DNA from: Halioglobus japonicus
GTDB lineage: Bacteria > Pseudomonadota > Gammaproteobacteria > Pseudomonadales > Halieaceae
DNA: 64,000 nucleotides
Assembly (NCBI GenBank): GCA_902705825.1
Contig: CACSIL010000007.1
Span: 1 to 64,000 of the forward strand
Direction of reading: 5' to 3'
Shown in pieces: positions 15,861 through 27,082 of this stretch (position 1 is the first letter of the stretch; each line of letters opens with the position of its first letter). The position numbers and the translations under genes were made by a program. The notes under the pieces were generated by a model, which saw only the letters and a program-made list of their open reading frames with translations, was not told the DNA's origin and searched no databases.

Positions 15861-17219
15861 TTGACCGTGGCTGAAGCCGACACCGCTGGCCGGTGGCAGC
15901 ACCGCACCACCTTTGTCCTTGCGCTGTCGGCCTCGGCAGTGGGGCTCAGTAACCTCTGGCGCTTTTCCTATCTCAGCGGTGAATACGGCGGCGGCGCATT
16001 TGTGATCACCTATGTGCTGTGTCTGGTGTTGATTGCCGCTCCGGTGATGGTGGCCGAGGTGGTGTTGGGCCGCTACGGTGGTCCCAGCCCTGTGGCGGCC
16101 ATTCGCCGGGTGTGTGACGGCTCGCTGCGATCGCGGGGCTGGACGCTGGTAGGTGCGCTGGCGTGCCTCACCGGGGTGCTGGTGCTGTCGTTCTATATCG
16201 TGGTGGCCGGTTGGGGTATGGCATACGCCGGCTTCATGCAGGACGGTTTATTTTCTTCCGCGCGCCCTGCGGAAGTGGGCGCGCATTTTGCTCAGTTTCT
16301 GGCAGAGCCGATGCAGCAGGTGTACTGGCAGAGCCTGTTTCTGCTGGTTACAGCCGGTATCGTGGTGCTGGGTGTGCGGCGCGGCCTGGGGGTGCTGGTT
16401 TGGCTGGCTGTGCCGCTGTTGCTCGCGATGCTGGCCTTTCTGGTCAAGTACGCCTTCGACTACGGCGATATGACAGCCACCCGAAATTTTCTGTTTTCCA
16501 CGCGGCTGGTGGATTTTTCGTTTGAGTCGGCGCTGGTTGCGCTGGGGCATGCGCTGTTTACGCTCGGGGTGGGGGTGGGTACCGGTATTAGCTACGGAGC
16601 CTATGCGCCTGAACGTATTCCTATCGCGCGCTCCATTATGGCGGTGGCGGTGTTCGATACGGTGATCGCGCTGCTGGCCGGTCTGGCCATATTCCCGATT
16701 GTGTTTGCCAACAATATCGAGCCCAATGCGGGGCCGGGGCTATTGTTTATCAGCTTGCCCTATGCGTTCGGCAATCTGATGCAGGGGGAACTGGCCGGTA
16801 CCGTGTTCTTCGTGCTGATGGTGTTGGCGGCACTGGGGTCGGCTGTGGCCCTGATGGAGCCCGCGGTGGCCATGGTGATGCGATGGGCGAATCTGGAGCG
16901 GTTTACTGCGGCGCTGATCGTGGGGGCCATCGTCTGGCTGCTGGGGCTGGCGGTGGTCTCGTCGTTTCAATCGCGTTCGGGTATCTCATGGTTTGGTCAT
17001 CAAAACCTGTTCGGCCTGTTGGACGCCCTCACTGCGCGCGTGCTGCTGCCTCTGGTAGCATTGCTCACCACATTGTTAGTGGGCTGGCGCTTGCGGCCGG
17101 AGACCTTGCGCCTGGAATTGGCGCGGGAGTCTGCACTGTTTTTCTCGCTCTGGCGCTTTCTGTTGCGCTATATTGCGCCGCTGGCCATAGCGCTGCTTAT
17201 TTTAGCGCCGCTCGTCTAG
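15861..17219 (+). CDS. Sodium-dependent transporter (NSS/SNF family)
   Basis: The 452-residue inner-membrane protein has 11-12 helices and the family signature SNLWRFSYLSGEYGGGAFV in helix 1, where LeuT-type transporters bind sodium and substrate. A second family block is FTLGVGVGTGISYGAY. The substrate is probably an amino acid or related amine. The TTG start at 15861 lacks a convincing ribosome site; a GTG two codons later is equally possible. It sits between smpB and ratA, genes that are usually adjacent in gammaproteobacteria, so it appears to be an insertion into that order. Confidence 0.88.
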   Translation: MTVAEADTAGRWQHRTTFVLALSASAVGLSNLWRFSYLSGEYGGGAFVITYVLCLVLIAAPVMVAEVVLGRYGGPSPVAAIRRVCDGSLRSRGWTLVGALACLTGVLVLSFYIVVAGWGMAYAGFMQDGLFSSARPAEVGAHFAQFLAEPMQQVYWQSLFLLVTAGIVVLGVRRGLGVLVWLAVPLLLAMLAFLVKYAFDYGDMTATRNFLFSTRLVDFSFESALVALGHALFTLGVGVGTGISYGAYAPERIPIARSIMAVAVFDTVIALLAGLAIFPIVFANNIEPNAGPGLLFISLPYAFGNLMQGELAGTVFFVLMVLAALGSAVALMEPAVAMVMRWANLERFTAALIVGAIVWLLGLAVVSSFQSRSGISWFGHQNLFGLLDALTARVLLPLVALLTTLLVGWRLRPETLRLELARESALFFSLWRFLLRYIAPLAIALLILAPLV

Positions 17220-17243
17220 CTAGCTACAGGATAAACAGGAATC

Positions 17244-17675
17244 ATGACAGTCATTAACCGCAGCGCCTTGCTGCCCTACAGCGCACGACAGTTGTTCGAT
17301 CTGGTGAGCGATGTCGAGTCGTATCCCAGTTTTATGGAGGGCTGCGTGGGCGCGAGCATTCTGCGCAGCGATGAAAACATGCAGGAAGCGCGCCTCGATC
17401 TGGCGCGCGGTGGCATCAAGCAAAGTTTCAGTACGCGCAACCGTATGCGCGCCACACAGGAAATCACCCTGGAGCTGCTCGACGGGCCGTTTGAGAAATT
17501 TGCTGGGCACTGGGATTTTCATGCGCTGGGTGATTCCGCCTGTAAAATGAGCCTGTATCTCGAGTTTAAATTCAACAGCAAATTACTGGGCGTTGCAGCG
17601 TCCCGCCTGTTTGATAAAGTGACTAACAATCTGGTGGACGCCGTCAGTCGTCGCGCCACTCAACTGTATGGCTGA
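17244..17675 (+). CDS. ratA: RatA/COQ10-like START-domain protein
   Basis: The 143-residue protein is of the polyketide-cyclase/COQ10 type: INRSALLPYSARQLFDLVSDVESYPSFM at the start and the closing FDKVTNNLVDAVSRRA are characteristic. E. coli RatA was reported to block 70S ribosome association, while homologues such as Coq10 bind ubiquinone; the physiological role is debated. The ATG is preceded by AGGA. It overlaps rnfH by eight bases, and the ratA-rnfH pair is conserved next to smpB in many relatives. Confidence 0.9.
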   Translation: MTVINRSALLPYSARQLFDLVSDVESYPSFMEGCVGASILRSDENMQEARLDLARGGIKQSFSTRNRMRATQEITLELLDGPFEKFAGHWDFHALGDSACKMSLYLEFKFNSKLLGVAASRLFDKVTNNLVDAVSRRATQLYG

Positions 17676-17997
17676 ACCAATGAGTAATGAGAATATGATA
17701 TCGGTGGAGGTGGCCTATGCGCTGCCCCACAAGCAGGCCCTGCTGAAGCTTGAGCTGTCAGCGGGCGCGACCGCGCTTGAGGCGGCGCAGCAATCGGGTA
17801 TCACGGAGAAATTTGACGGGGTGGATCTGGAGAACGCCACGTTGGGGATTTTTGGTCAGGTGGTTGCGCCTGGGCATGTATTGCGTGATGGCGACAGGGT
17901 GGAAGTGTATAGGCCCCTGATCGCCGATCCTAAAGAAGTGCGCAAAGCCCGCGCCGCGCGCGCGAAGGAACGCCGGGCGAACGATAAGGCGGAATAG
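17668..17997 (+). CDS. rnfH: RnfH family ubiquitin-like protein
   Basis: The 109-residue small protein has a beta-grasp fold, with VEVAYALPHKQALLKLEL at the start and FGQVVAPGHVLRDGDRVEVYRPL, the hallmark of RnfH. The function is not established; the old link to the Rnf complex comes from gene neighbourhood in other bacteria, and no rnf genes are here. It overlaps the end of ratA, so the two are probably translated together. The start may instead be the ATG four codons later. Confidence 0.9.
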   Translation: MAEPMSNENMISVEVAYALPHKQALLKLELSAGATALEAAQQSGITEKFDGVDLENATLGIFGQVVAPGHVLRDGDRVEVYRPLIADPKEVRKARAARAKERRANDKAE

Positions 17998-18033
17998 GCT
18001 GGAGAGGGTAGGGTGGGGTAGAAGTACCCCGAC

Positions 18034-18441
18034 TCAGGGTGCGGGTATTCCCGGAGCGGGTTCATACGCCTGCGCTGGCTCGGCAGCCGGCTGTTCCGCA
18101 CTGCTCCCTGCATTCCAGTCAGATGGCGCCAGATCCCCTGACACATTGGCCAGGTGGTCGCCGTCGAACACGACAGTCAGACGCGACTCACTGAGTATCT
18201 TGTTGCCATTACGCTTGGAATACAGGTAATCCCAGCGATTTCTATCAAATGTGTCTTCCACCAATGGCGTGCCCAGAATGAATTTCACCTGGCGGCGAGT
18301 CATTCCCGGTTTGAGTTGAGCAGCCATTTCGGGCGTTACGATGTTGCCCTGCTCGACATTAATTTTGTAGACACCGGGGAATCCGACGAAGCCGCAGGCG
18401 CTAAGAGTGGCAATTGCCAAAGAGATAAAAAAAATCCGCAT
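18034..18441 (-). CDS. bamE: Outer membrane assembly lipoprotein BamE
   Basis: The 135-residue product has a lipoprotein signal with lipobox LSAC (cysteine 16) and the BamE/SmpA domain: VYKINVEQGNIVT, LKPGMTRRQVKFILGTPL and DRNRWDYLYS. BamE is a small subunit of the Bam complex that inserts beta-barrel proteins in the outer membrane. A proline/alanine-rich tail of about 30 residues follows the domain. It is divergent from fur with a 74-base spacer, as in many relatives. Confidence 0.95.
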   Translation of the reverse strand: MRIFFISLAIATLSACGFVGFPGVYKINVEQGNIVTPEMAAQLKPGMTRRQVKFILGTPLVEDTFDRNRWDYLYSKRNGNKILSESRLTVVFDGDHLANVSGDLAPSDWNAGSSAEQPAAEPAQAYEPAPGIPAP

Positions 18442-18515
18442 GGGATATAACTTCCACTTGCTCTATTGGGGTGGCATCATACATCCACTGGACTGTACAG
18501 AGAACCCCTATAGCT

Positions 18516-18941
18516 ATGCCTGAACAAAATCAGGAACTACGTAAAGCCGGATTGAAGATCACGTTGCCGCGTGTGAAAATCCTGCAAATACTGGAATCTT
18601 CCGGTGACGGGCCACAGCACATGAGCGCTGAGGATGTTTATCGCGCGCTGTTAGCTGCCGGTGAAGATGTCGGTCTGGCCACTGTCTACCGCGTTTTGAC
18701 ACAGTTCGAGACGGCAGGTCTGGTGACGCGTCACAACTTCGAAACGGGCCACTCCGTGTTTGAACTGGCCACCGGGGAACATCATGACCACATGGTTTGT
18801 GTGAGTTCTGGCGAGGTCGTGGAGTTTACTGACGCCGTGATTGAGCAGCGTCAGCGAGAAATTGCGAAAGAGCACGGTTTTGAGTTGATGGATCACTCGC
18901 TGGTGCTTTATGTGCGCAAGAAGGAAACAGAGTCGGATTAG
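18516..18941 (+). CDS. fur: Ferric uptake regulator Fur
   Basis: Fur is an iron-responsive DNA-binding repressor. The start was placed at the ATG giving MPEQNQELRKAGLKITLPR; the frame is open upstream but that does not fit the family. The winged helix covers about 1-85 (ATVYRVLTQFETAGLV is the recognition helix), followed by the metal-binding HHDHMVC. Residues after this read CVSSGEVVEF, so the second cysteine of the CxxC zinc motif of E. coli Fur is serine, as in Fur proteins of pseudomonads that lack it. Length, 141 residues, is normal. Confidence 0.95.
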   Translation: MPEQNQELRKAGLKITLPRVKILQILESSGDGPQHMSAEDVYRALLAAGEDVGLATVYRVLTQFETAGLVTRHNFETGHSVFELATGEHHDHMVCVSSGEVVEFTDAVIEQRQREIAKEHGFELMDHSLVLYVRKKETESD

Positions 18942-18993
18942 GGTCACTGATCCGCTTTTGCAGTACGGCTTTTCTCTCCCGCCCCTTTCAGAT

Positions 18994-20643
18994 TCAGCTT
19001 TCCAGCATTTCTCGCGCGTGGGCCAGTGTCTGCGGTGTAATTTTGACGCCGCCTAGCATGCGCGCAATCTCCTGCACTTTTTCCTCGGTATCCAGGCGGG
19101 ACAGCCGCGTTTCCACGGATTTGTCGCGGCTGGTTTTGCTCACCTGCAGGTGATGTGTGCCCTGTGCTGCAACCTGCGCCAGGTGGGTCACGCACAGCAC
19201 CTGGGCGCGCTCCGCCAGTGTGCGCAGTAACTTGCCCACCACCTCGGCCACGGCGCCGCCAATGCCCACATCCACTTCGTCGAACACCATACTGGGCGCC
19301 GTGGCTGTATCGGCTGTAACCACCCCTATGGCAAGGCTGATGCGCGACAGTTCGCCACCGGAGGCAATTTTCCCCAGCGGCCGCGGTGGCGCGCCCGGGT
19401 TGGTGCTGATGAGGAATTCGACTTCCTCGCTGCCATGGGGGTGCGGATCATCACTTTTCAGTGGCGTGAGCCCAATTTCAAACTGGCACCCTTCCATCGC
19501 CAGTGAGGTCAGTACGGCCGAGGTGTTCTTGACCAGCTTTTTGGCGGCGGTGCGCCGCTTTTTACTCAATTGTGCGGCATCGGCACCGTACTGACGCGCC
19601 AGTTCGGTCATTTCTTCTTCCAACTGGGTAATCCGCTGGCCGCCGTTTGTCAGCCCCTGGAGCTCTTCGCTCAGCGTTGCATGCAGCGCCGGCAGTTCCT
19701 CCGGCAGCACCCGGTGTTTGCGGGCGACATCGTAGATACTCTCCAGCCGCTTTTGCACATCGGCCAGGCGCTCCGGGTCTACCTGAACGCTGTCGATATG
19801 CCGCTGAATTTCGCTGTGGGCCTCGTTGAGGGCGATGGCGGCGGAATCCAGTAATTCTCGGGCGCTGCTGGCGGCGGGGGTGGCGTTAACATCCGCATTC
19901 AGTAATTTCAGTGCCTGATAGGCACCGCTTTCGTGTTCTTCACTCAGCTCCAGCGCGCGGTGCGCTGCTGTGAGTATGTCCTCGGCGTTGGCGAGCAGCA
20001 CCTGCTCCTGCTCCAGATCGGCCAGTTCACGCTCCTGCAGGTTCAGGGTGTCCAGTTCTTCCACCTGGTAGGCCAGCAGTTGCATGCGGCTGGTGTGTTC
20101 ATCCCTGGAACCGGCCAGTAATTCCAGCTCGCGCCGTTTGCGCAGCCAATCGGAGGCGTGCTGCTCCACGGTTCGGGTGAGGGCTTTGTGGCCAGCGTAG
20201 GCGTCCAGCAGATCGCGCTGTGTCGGTTTGCGCAGCAGTGACTGGTGGGCATGCTGACTGTGGATGTCGATCAACAGCGCGCCCAGCTCCGCGCAGTCCT
20301 GCAGGGTGCTGAGGCTGCCATTGATATAGGCGCGGCTGCGACCGTCTGCGGTGACTACCCGCCGCAGCAGGCACTCATCTGCGGTGTGAAGATCGCGGCT
20401 CTGCAACCAGGCTATCGCCTGGGGTATTGCAGCGATGTCGAAACAGGCAGTGATTTCAGCGCGTTCACTGCCGTGGCGGATGGCCTTGGGATCGGCGCGG
20501 TCGCCCAGGCACAGGCCCAATGCGTCCAGCATGATGGATTTACCGGCACCGGTTTCGCCGGTGATCACCGTCATACCCGGGGAAAACTCCATGTCCAGGG
20601 CGGACACGATGGTGTAGTTACTGATAGTGATTTGGGCGAGCAT
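18994..20643 (-). CDS. recN: DNA repair protein RecN
   Basis: RecN is an SMC-like ATPase that gathers broken DNA ends for recombinational repair. The 549-residue product has Walker A GETGAGKS near 29-36, two coiled-coil arms in the middle, the ABC signature ASGGELSR at about 443-450 and Walker B SMVFDEVDVGIGG soon after, followed by CVTHLAQVAA. The start chosen is the ATG of MLAQITISNY at 20643; the frame is open 18 codons further but those residues are not conserved. No LexA-box-like sequence was found in the upstream spacer. Confidence 0.95.
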   Translation of the reverse strand: MLAQITISNYTIVSALDMEFSPGMTVITGETGAGKSIMLDALGLCLGDRADPKAIRHGSERAEITACFDIAAIPQAIAWLQSRDLHTADECLLRRVVTADGRSRAYINGSLSTLQDCAELGALLIDIHSQHAHQSLLRKPTQRDLLDAYAGHKALTRTVEQHASDWLRKRRELELLAGSRDEHTSRMQLLAYQVEELDTLNLQERELADLEQEQVLLANAEDILTAAHRALELSEEHESGAYQALKLLNADVNATPAASSARELLDSAAIALNEAHSEIQRHIDSVQVDPERLADVQKRLESIYDVARKHRVLPEELPALHATLSEELQGLTNGGQRITQLEEEMTELARQYGADAAQLSKKRRTAAKKLVKNTSAVLTSLAMEGCQFEIGLTPLKSDDPHPHGSEEVEFLISTNPGAPPRPLGKIASGGELSRISLAIGVVTADTATAPSMVFDEVDVGIGGAVAEVVGKLLRTLAERAQVLCVTHLAQVAAQGTHHLQVSKTSRDKSVETRLSRLDTEEKVQEIARMLGGVKITPQTLAHAREMLES

Positions 20644-20706
20644 GGAGGTCCACCTTGGGTAACGTCGTTTAAACTCTAACGGCACTAAGCTAAGCATGCG
20701 GTACTG

Positions 20707-20736
20707 CGGTGATGAATTGCATGCAATTCATCACCG
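20707..20736. repeat. 30-base perfect palindrome between recN and hrcA
   Basis: The half-site CGGTGATGAATTGCA is followed directly by its exact reverse complement, with no spacer. It lies 64 bases upstream of the recN start and about 150 bases upstream of hrcA, so it could be an operator for either or both. There is no T-run on either side, which argues against an intrinsic terminator. Confidence 0.75.
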
Positions 20737-20886
20737 TATCGAGGGCAAAAAAATGCCATCCATTTATACCCCAGAAGCGTGTTCCGATAAACATCCCTGG
20801 TGTGAAAGGAATATGTTACTGCTCCGGCTTTGTAATTATTCGTGGCTGTGATAAAACCATAGGCTCAAAATTACGGGTAGGAGCCG

Positions 20887-21924
20887 ATGGCCACAGGAGA
20901 AATTTCAGAGCGTGCCAGTGTCTTGCTGAAAACGCTTGTCGAGCACCATATACGCGACGGCCAGCCCGTGGGCTCCAGCACGCTGATGCGATCGGCTGGC
21001 TTGCCTGTCAGCGCGGCCACTATTCGCAATGTGATGTCCGATCTGGAGGAACGGGGCTACCTGCATTCGCCGCATACCTCGTCGGGCCGCGTGCCGACTG
21101 CACTGGGGTATCGCCTTTTTGTGGATTCCCTACTGCAGGTACAGCCGCTGGAAGAGCAGGCCGTATTGGCGCTGCGTGCCGAGCTGAACCCGGATAAATC
21201 GTCAACAGAACTGGTGCAGGCGGCGTCCCTGTTACTGTCCAATATCACTGCTCAGGCAGGCCTTGTGACTGTGCCTCGCCAGGAGGCCAATCAATTGCGC
21301 CAGGTGGAATTCCTGCCGTTGTCCGGTGAGCGCGTGCTGGTGATACTCGTGGTCAATGAACGGGAGGTACAGAATCGTATCATCCACACCCGGCGTGCAT
21401 TTACCGAGGCGGAGCTGCGCGCGGCGGCGGCCATGGTGAATCAACGCTATGCGGGCCAGCCACTGAATCAGGTGAAGGGCAGAATACTGCAGGAAATGGA
21501 GGAGGCCCGCAGCCAGATAGACAGCTATATGGAGGCCGCGCTGGATCTCGCCAACCGCGCGCTGGAGCAGGATGACAAAAAAGAGGATGAGTATGTGATG
21601 GCGGGGGAGTCCCGCTTGCTCGGCGGTGCCACGGTCGAGGAGATGGCCAGATTGCGCGAGCTATTTGATTCGTTCGAGCAGAAAAAGGATTTGCTCCACC
21701 TGCTGGAGCGCTCTACGCGTGCCGAGGGCGTGCAGATATTTATCGGCGAGGAGTCCGGGTTCGAGGTATTTGGCAACTACAGCGTGGTCACCGCGCCCTA
21801 TAGCGATGGCGCCAAAACGCTGGGTGTTCTGGGCGTGATCGGTCCCACTCGCATGGCCTATGCCGAGGTGATCCCTATCGTCGATGTGACGGCCCGTATG
21901 TTGAGTTCGGCGCTGTCGGCCTAA
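20887..21924 (+). CDS. hrcA: Heat-inducible transcription repressor HrcA
   Basis: HrcA binds the CIRCE operator and needs GroEL to fold, so heat titrates it away. The 345-residue protein has the N-terminal winged helix (SERASVLLKTLVEHHIRDGQPVGS, then SAATIRNVMSDLEERGYL) and the family C-terminal domain ending in IGPTRMAYAEVIPIVDV. The ATG is preceded by GGAG. It is placed between recN and grpE, where pseudomonads have no gene. A perfect CIRCE occurs in this window only upstream of groES. Confidence 0.95.
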   Translation: MATGEISERASVLLKTLVEHHIRDGQPVGSSTLMRSAGLPVSAATIRNVMSDLEERGYLHSPHTSSGRVPTALGYRLFVDSLLQVQPLEEQAVLALRAELNPDKSSTELVQAASLLLSNITAQAGLVTVPRQEANQLRQVEFLPLSGERVLVILVVNEREVQNRIIHTRRAFTEAELRAAAAMVNQRYAGQPLNQVKGRILQEMEEARSQIDSYMEAALDLANRALEQDDKKEDEYVMAGESRLLGGATVEEMARLRELFDSFEQKKDLLHLLERSTRAEGVQIFIGEESGFEVFGNYSVVTAPYSDGAKTLGVLGVIGPTRMAYAEVIPIVDVTARMLSSALSA

Positions 21925-22106
21925 CGGCGAGCCACAAGCCCTCAGAGGGCCCGCCAGGGCGTATGTCATAACCCTGGCATGCGCCGCTACAGCACTGTAT
22001 TCACACCGGTAAACACCCTGTTCGCCCTTTTCTGCCCACCTGGTAGGCCCACTACCGGCCTATTCAGCCCCGGTGGTTAATCACCGCCAATTTCCTCCGC
22101 ACAGGC

Positions 22107-22134
22107 CTTGAAATACCCGCTGACGACCCCATAT
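22107..22134 (+). promoter_or_regulatory. Sigma32-type heat-shock promoter of grpE
   Basis: CTTGAAA (22107-22113) and CCCATAT (22128-22134) are separated by 14 bases, an essentially perfect match to the sigma32 (RpoH) consensus. It lies 77 bases upstream of the grpE start. Confidence 0.85.
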
Positions 22135-22211
22135 CCGCCTGAAGATTGGGATTGCGCGCCTGCTGGCAGGCCGCGCGTGAAGCAAGAACACACTAATTAT
22201 GGAGTCCTAGC

Positions 22212-22796
22212 GTGGCCAAGCAAGACAACAAGCAGCCTGAGACGAACGAACAACCCGGATCCGAAGAAAACCGTGCCGATACAGCGGCGCAGGCGGCTTC
22301 GGAGGAGGCTTCTGAGCAGACCGAGTCGACCGAGGAAGCTACTCTGGAAAGCCTGCAGGAGGAGTTGGCCATTGCCAAAGAGGCGGTACTGCGCGCCCAG
22401 GCCGATGCCCAGAACGTGATGCGCCGGGCCGAGCAGGATGTTGAAAAGGCGCGCAAATTCGCGTTGGAGCGTTTTTGTTCAGAGCTGCTGCCGGTGGTAG
22501 ATAACCTGGAGCGTGCGCTGGAGGCCAGCTCTGGAGACGATGAAATCGTCAAACCGATCGCCGAGGGTGTGCAACTGACACTCAAAAGCTTCCAGGATGC
22601 GCTGAAGAAATTCCATATCGAGGCCATCGACCCTATCGGCGAACCGTTTGATCCGCAGTTACACCAGGCTATGAGCATGGTGGACAACCCCGATGTTGAG
22701 CCCAATACGGTGACATTGGTCATGCAGAAAGGTTACACCCTCAGCGGGCGCCTGGTGCGACCGGCGATGGTAATGGTAAGCAAAAGCCCCGGGTGA
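22212..22796 (+). CDS. grpE: Nucleotide exchange factor GrpE
   Basis: GrpE dimers release ADP from DnaK. The 194-residue product has an acidic, low-complexity N-terminus, a long coiled coil (about 45-100) and the beta-wing domain with [17 protein letters not shown] and the terminal [20 protein letters not shown]. The start is GTG at 22212, eight bases after GGAG. A sigma32-type promoter precedes it, and dnaK follows after 168 bases with a promoter of its own. Confidence 0.97.
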   Translation: MAKQDNKQPETNEQPGSEENRADTAAQAASEEASEQTESTEEATLESLQEELAIAKEAVLRAQADAQNVMRRAEQDVEKARKFALERFCSELLPVVDNLERALEASSGDDEIVKPIAEGVQLTLKSFQDALKKFHIEAIDPIGEPFDPQLHQAMSMVDNPDVEPNTVTLVMQKGYTLSGRLVRPAMVMVSKSPG

Positions 22797-22875
22797 TGGG
22801 CCGCAGCCCAATGCGGGCTTAGGCTGTAGCCTGGTGTAGAGCAGGCTTCATTTGGCGCAGAGTCATAAATATGCC

Positions 22876-22904
22876 CTTGAAATCAGTCAAATAGGGCCAA
22901 TATA
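22876..22904 (+). promoter_or_regulatory. Sigma32-type promoter of dnaK
   Basis: CTTGAAA (22876-22882) is followed after 14 bases by CCAATAT, close to the sigma32 -10 consensus. It lies in the grpE-dnaK spacer, about 60 bases before the dnaK start, and would allow dnaK expression independent of grpE. Confidence 0.7.
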
Positions 22905-22964
22905 TAGAACAACGAACAATGGCAACCGCGGGTACGGCCCGCGCACACAAACTGGAGAAAGAGA

Positions 22965-24896
22965 ATGGGTAAGATAATCGGAATTGACCTGGGTACGACC
23001 AACTCTTGCGTATCCGTAATGGAAGGCGGCAAGCCCAAGGTAATCGAAAACGCAGAGGGTGATCGTACTACGCCTTCTATCGTCGGCTATGCCGAGGACG
23101 GTGAGATTCTGGTCGGCCAGAGCGCCAAGCGCCAGGCAGTGACCAACCCTCACAACACCGTGTTTGCAGTTAAACGTCTGATCGGCCGTAAATTCAAGGA
23201 TGATGTTGTACAAAAAGACATCTCCATGGTGCCTTACAAAATTATTGCTGCAGACAATGGCGATGCCTGGGTGCAGGTAAAAGACGACAAGATGGCGCCT
23301 CCTCAGGTGTCAGCTGAAGTGCTGCGTAAAATGAAAAAGACTGCTGAGGAATACCTCGGCGAGCCGGTAACCGAAGCGGTTATCACAGTACCTGCCTACT
23401 TCAATGATTCGCAGCGTCAGGCCACTAAAGATGCCGGTAAAATCGCCGGTTTGGAAGTTAAACGTATCATCAACGAGCCGACAGCGGCTGCGCTGGCCTA
23501 TGGTATGGACAAGGCCAAAGGCGATCACACTGTCGCGGTCTATGACCTCGGTGGCGGTACCTTCGATATCTCCATCATCGAAATCGCCGAAGTGGATGGC
23601 GAGCACCAGTTTGAAGTGCTTTCCACCAACGGTGATACCTTCCTCGGCGGGGAAGATTTCGACATGCGGTTGATCGAATACCTTGCCGCAGAGTTCAAGA
23701 AAGAGAGCGGCATCGATCTGCACAATGATCCGCTGGCACTGCAGCGTTTGAAGGAAGCGGCTGAGAAGGCCAAGATCGAGTTGTCCAGCTCACAACAGAC
23801 TGAGGTCAACCTGCCTTATATTACGGCTGACGCTTCTGGACCTAAACACCTTGTGGTCAAACTGAGCCGTGCGAAACTGGAATCTCTGGTAGAGGAGCTG
23901 GTAAAACGCTCTATGGAGCCGGTTAAAGTTGCACTGAAAGATGCTGGGCTCAGCCCCAGTGAAATCAATGAGGTTATCCTGGTAGGCGGTCAGACCCGTA
24001 TGCCGATGGTGCAAAAGGTTGTCGCTGATTTCTTCGGTAAAGAGCCACGCAAGGATGTGAATCCAGACGAGGCAGTGGCTGTGGGTGCTTCTATCCAGGG
24101 TGCGGTACTGGCCGGCGACGTGAAAGACGTACTGCTGCTGGACGTTACACCGCTGACGCTGGGTATCGAAACCATGGGTGGCGTTGCGACACCGCTGATC
24201 GAGAAGAACACCACGATTCCTACCAAGAAATCGCAGATCTTCTCCACCGCGGAAGACAACCAGACAGCTGTGACCATTCACGTGGTTCAGGGCGAGCGCA
24301 AACAGGCCTCGGGCAATAAATCGCTGGGCCGTTTTGATCTGGCTGATATTCCCCCGGCGCCACGTGGCATGCCGCAGGTAGAGGTAACGTTTGATCTGGA
24401 CGCCAATGGTATCCTGCATGTCTCGGCTAAGGACAAGGCGACCGGTAAAGAGCAGTCTATCCGCATTACTGCCTCGGGCGGTCTGAATGACGAAGACATC
24501 GAGAAAATGATCGCCGACGCCGAGGCCAATGCCGAGAGCGACGCGAAGTTCGAGGAACTGGTAGCCGCACGCAATACCTGTGATGGTCTGGTGCACGCTG
24601 CTAAAAAGACACTCGAAGAAGCGGGCGAGCACGGTACCGATGAAGAGAAAGCCGCCATTGAGTCAGCTATCACAGAGGCCGAAGAGGCGCTGAAGGCTGA
24701 CAACAAAGAGGCAATCGACGCCGCTGCAGCCAAGCTGACAGAAGTTACCGGGGTGGTAGCGCAGAAGATCTTTGCTGCGCAGGCGGCCCAGGATGAGGCA
24801 GCCGCCGGTAGCACTGAAGGTGCCGACGCTGAAGCATCTGGCGGTGACGATGTGGTCGACGCAGAGTTCGAGGAAGTGAAAGACGATAAAAAGTAA
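22965..24896 (+). CDS. dnaK: Hsp70 chaperone DnaK
   Basis: The 643-residue protein has all Hsp70 signatures: [13 protein letters not shown] (6-18), the phosphate-binding [13 protein letters not shown] at about 194-206, [12 protein letters not shown] at about 340, and the linker [15 protein letters not shown]. The C-terminal lid ends in [16 protein letters not shown], with the EEV-type acidic tail usual in bacteria. It binds exposed hydrophobic peptides in an ATP cycle driven by DnaJ and GrpE. The start ATG has a GGAGAAAG ribosome site. Confidence 0.99.
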   Translation: MGKIIGIDLGTTNSCVSVMEGGKPKVIENAEGDRTTPSIVGYAEDGEILVGQSAKRQAVTNPHNTVFAVKRLIGRKFKDDVVQKDISMVPYKIIAADNGDAWVQVKDDKMAPPQVSAEVLRKMKKTAEEYLGEPVTEAVITVPAYFNDSQRQATKDAGKIAGLEVKRIINEPTAAALAYGMDKAKGDHTVAVYDLGGGTFDISIIEIAEVDGEHQFEVLSTNGDTFLGGEDFDMRLIEYLAAEFKKESGIDLHNDPLALQRLKEAAEKAKIELSSSQQTEVNLPYITADASGPKHLVVKLSRAKLESLVEELVKRSMEPVKVALKDAGLSPSEINEVILVGGQTRMPMVQKVVADFFGKEPRKDVNPDEAVAVGASIQGAVLAGDVKDVLLLDVTPLTLGIETMGGVATPLIEKNTTIPTKKSQIFSTAEDNQTAVTIHVVQGERKQASGNKSLGRFDLADIPPAPRGMPQVEVTFDLDANGILHVSAKDKATGKEQSIRITASGGLNDEDIEKMIADAEANAESDAKFEELVAARNTCDGLVHAAKKTLEEAGEHGTDEEKAAIESAITEAEEALKADNKEAIDAAAAKLTEVTGVVAQKIFAAQAAQDEAAAGSTEGADAEASGGDDVVDAEFEEVKDDKK

Positions 24897-24916
24897 GGCC
24901 GGCGTTCTTCGCCAGC

Positions 24917-24982
24917 GGGATGGATAAAACAACCATCCCATACTATGACCAGGACTACGCGGGACTTCAGAGCCCGCGTAGT
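24917..24982 (+). repeat. Two successive hairpins in the dnaK-dnaJ spacer
   Basis: Hairpin one: GGGATGG (24917-24923) with CCATCCC (24933-24939). Hairpin two: ACTACGCGGG (24954-24963) with CCCGCGTAGT (24973-24982). Neither is followed by a T-run, so they may protect the upstream mRNA end or mark a processing point, setting a dnaK excess over dnaJ, rather than terminate. Confidence 0.6.
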
Positions 24983-25018
24983 CATTTCCGGAAAAGCTGT
25001 AAAAAAGCCTGAGCACAT

Positions 25019-26949
<1,931 letters not shown>

Positions 26950-26968
26950 ACAACGTAATGAAGCGAGC

Positions 26969-27082
26969 CTGCAGTACCCGACAAGGGTGTGCGGGAGCGT
27001 CGGTGGCCATGGATGGACGCCGTCGAGCCTACATGGACGTACTTGTGGCGTGTCCAGCACACCCTTGTCGGGTGTTGCAGGC
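26969..27082. repeat. Intergenic inverted repeat, possible MITE-like or REP-like element
   Basis: Arms of 23 bases at 26969-26991 (starting CTGCAGTACCCGACAAGG) and 27060-27082 (ending CCTTGTCGGGTGTTGCAG) are complementary except for two positions, with a 68-base centre. The centre contains further partly symmetrical sequence (GGACGCCGTC, ACATGGACGT). The unit starts 20 bases after dapB and ends about 65 bases before the next gene. It has no coding capacity. Confidence 0.65.

Noticed and set aside
20644-20886. LexA (SOS) box upstream of recN
   Set aside because: recN is SOS-controlled in E. coli, but no CTGT-N8-ACAG-like site was found here; the palindrome present does not resemble one.
21948-21973. 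GCCAGGG/CCCTGGC hairpin after hrcA
   Set aside because: The stem is only seven bases with a 12-base loop and no T-run; not called a terminator.
23790-25018. Long open frames antisense to dnaK (280 and 243 codons)
   Set aside because: Both are mirror frames of dnaK with low-complexity serine/alanine composition and no family features.
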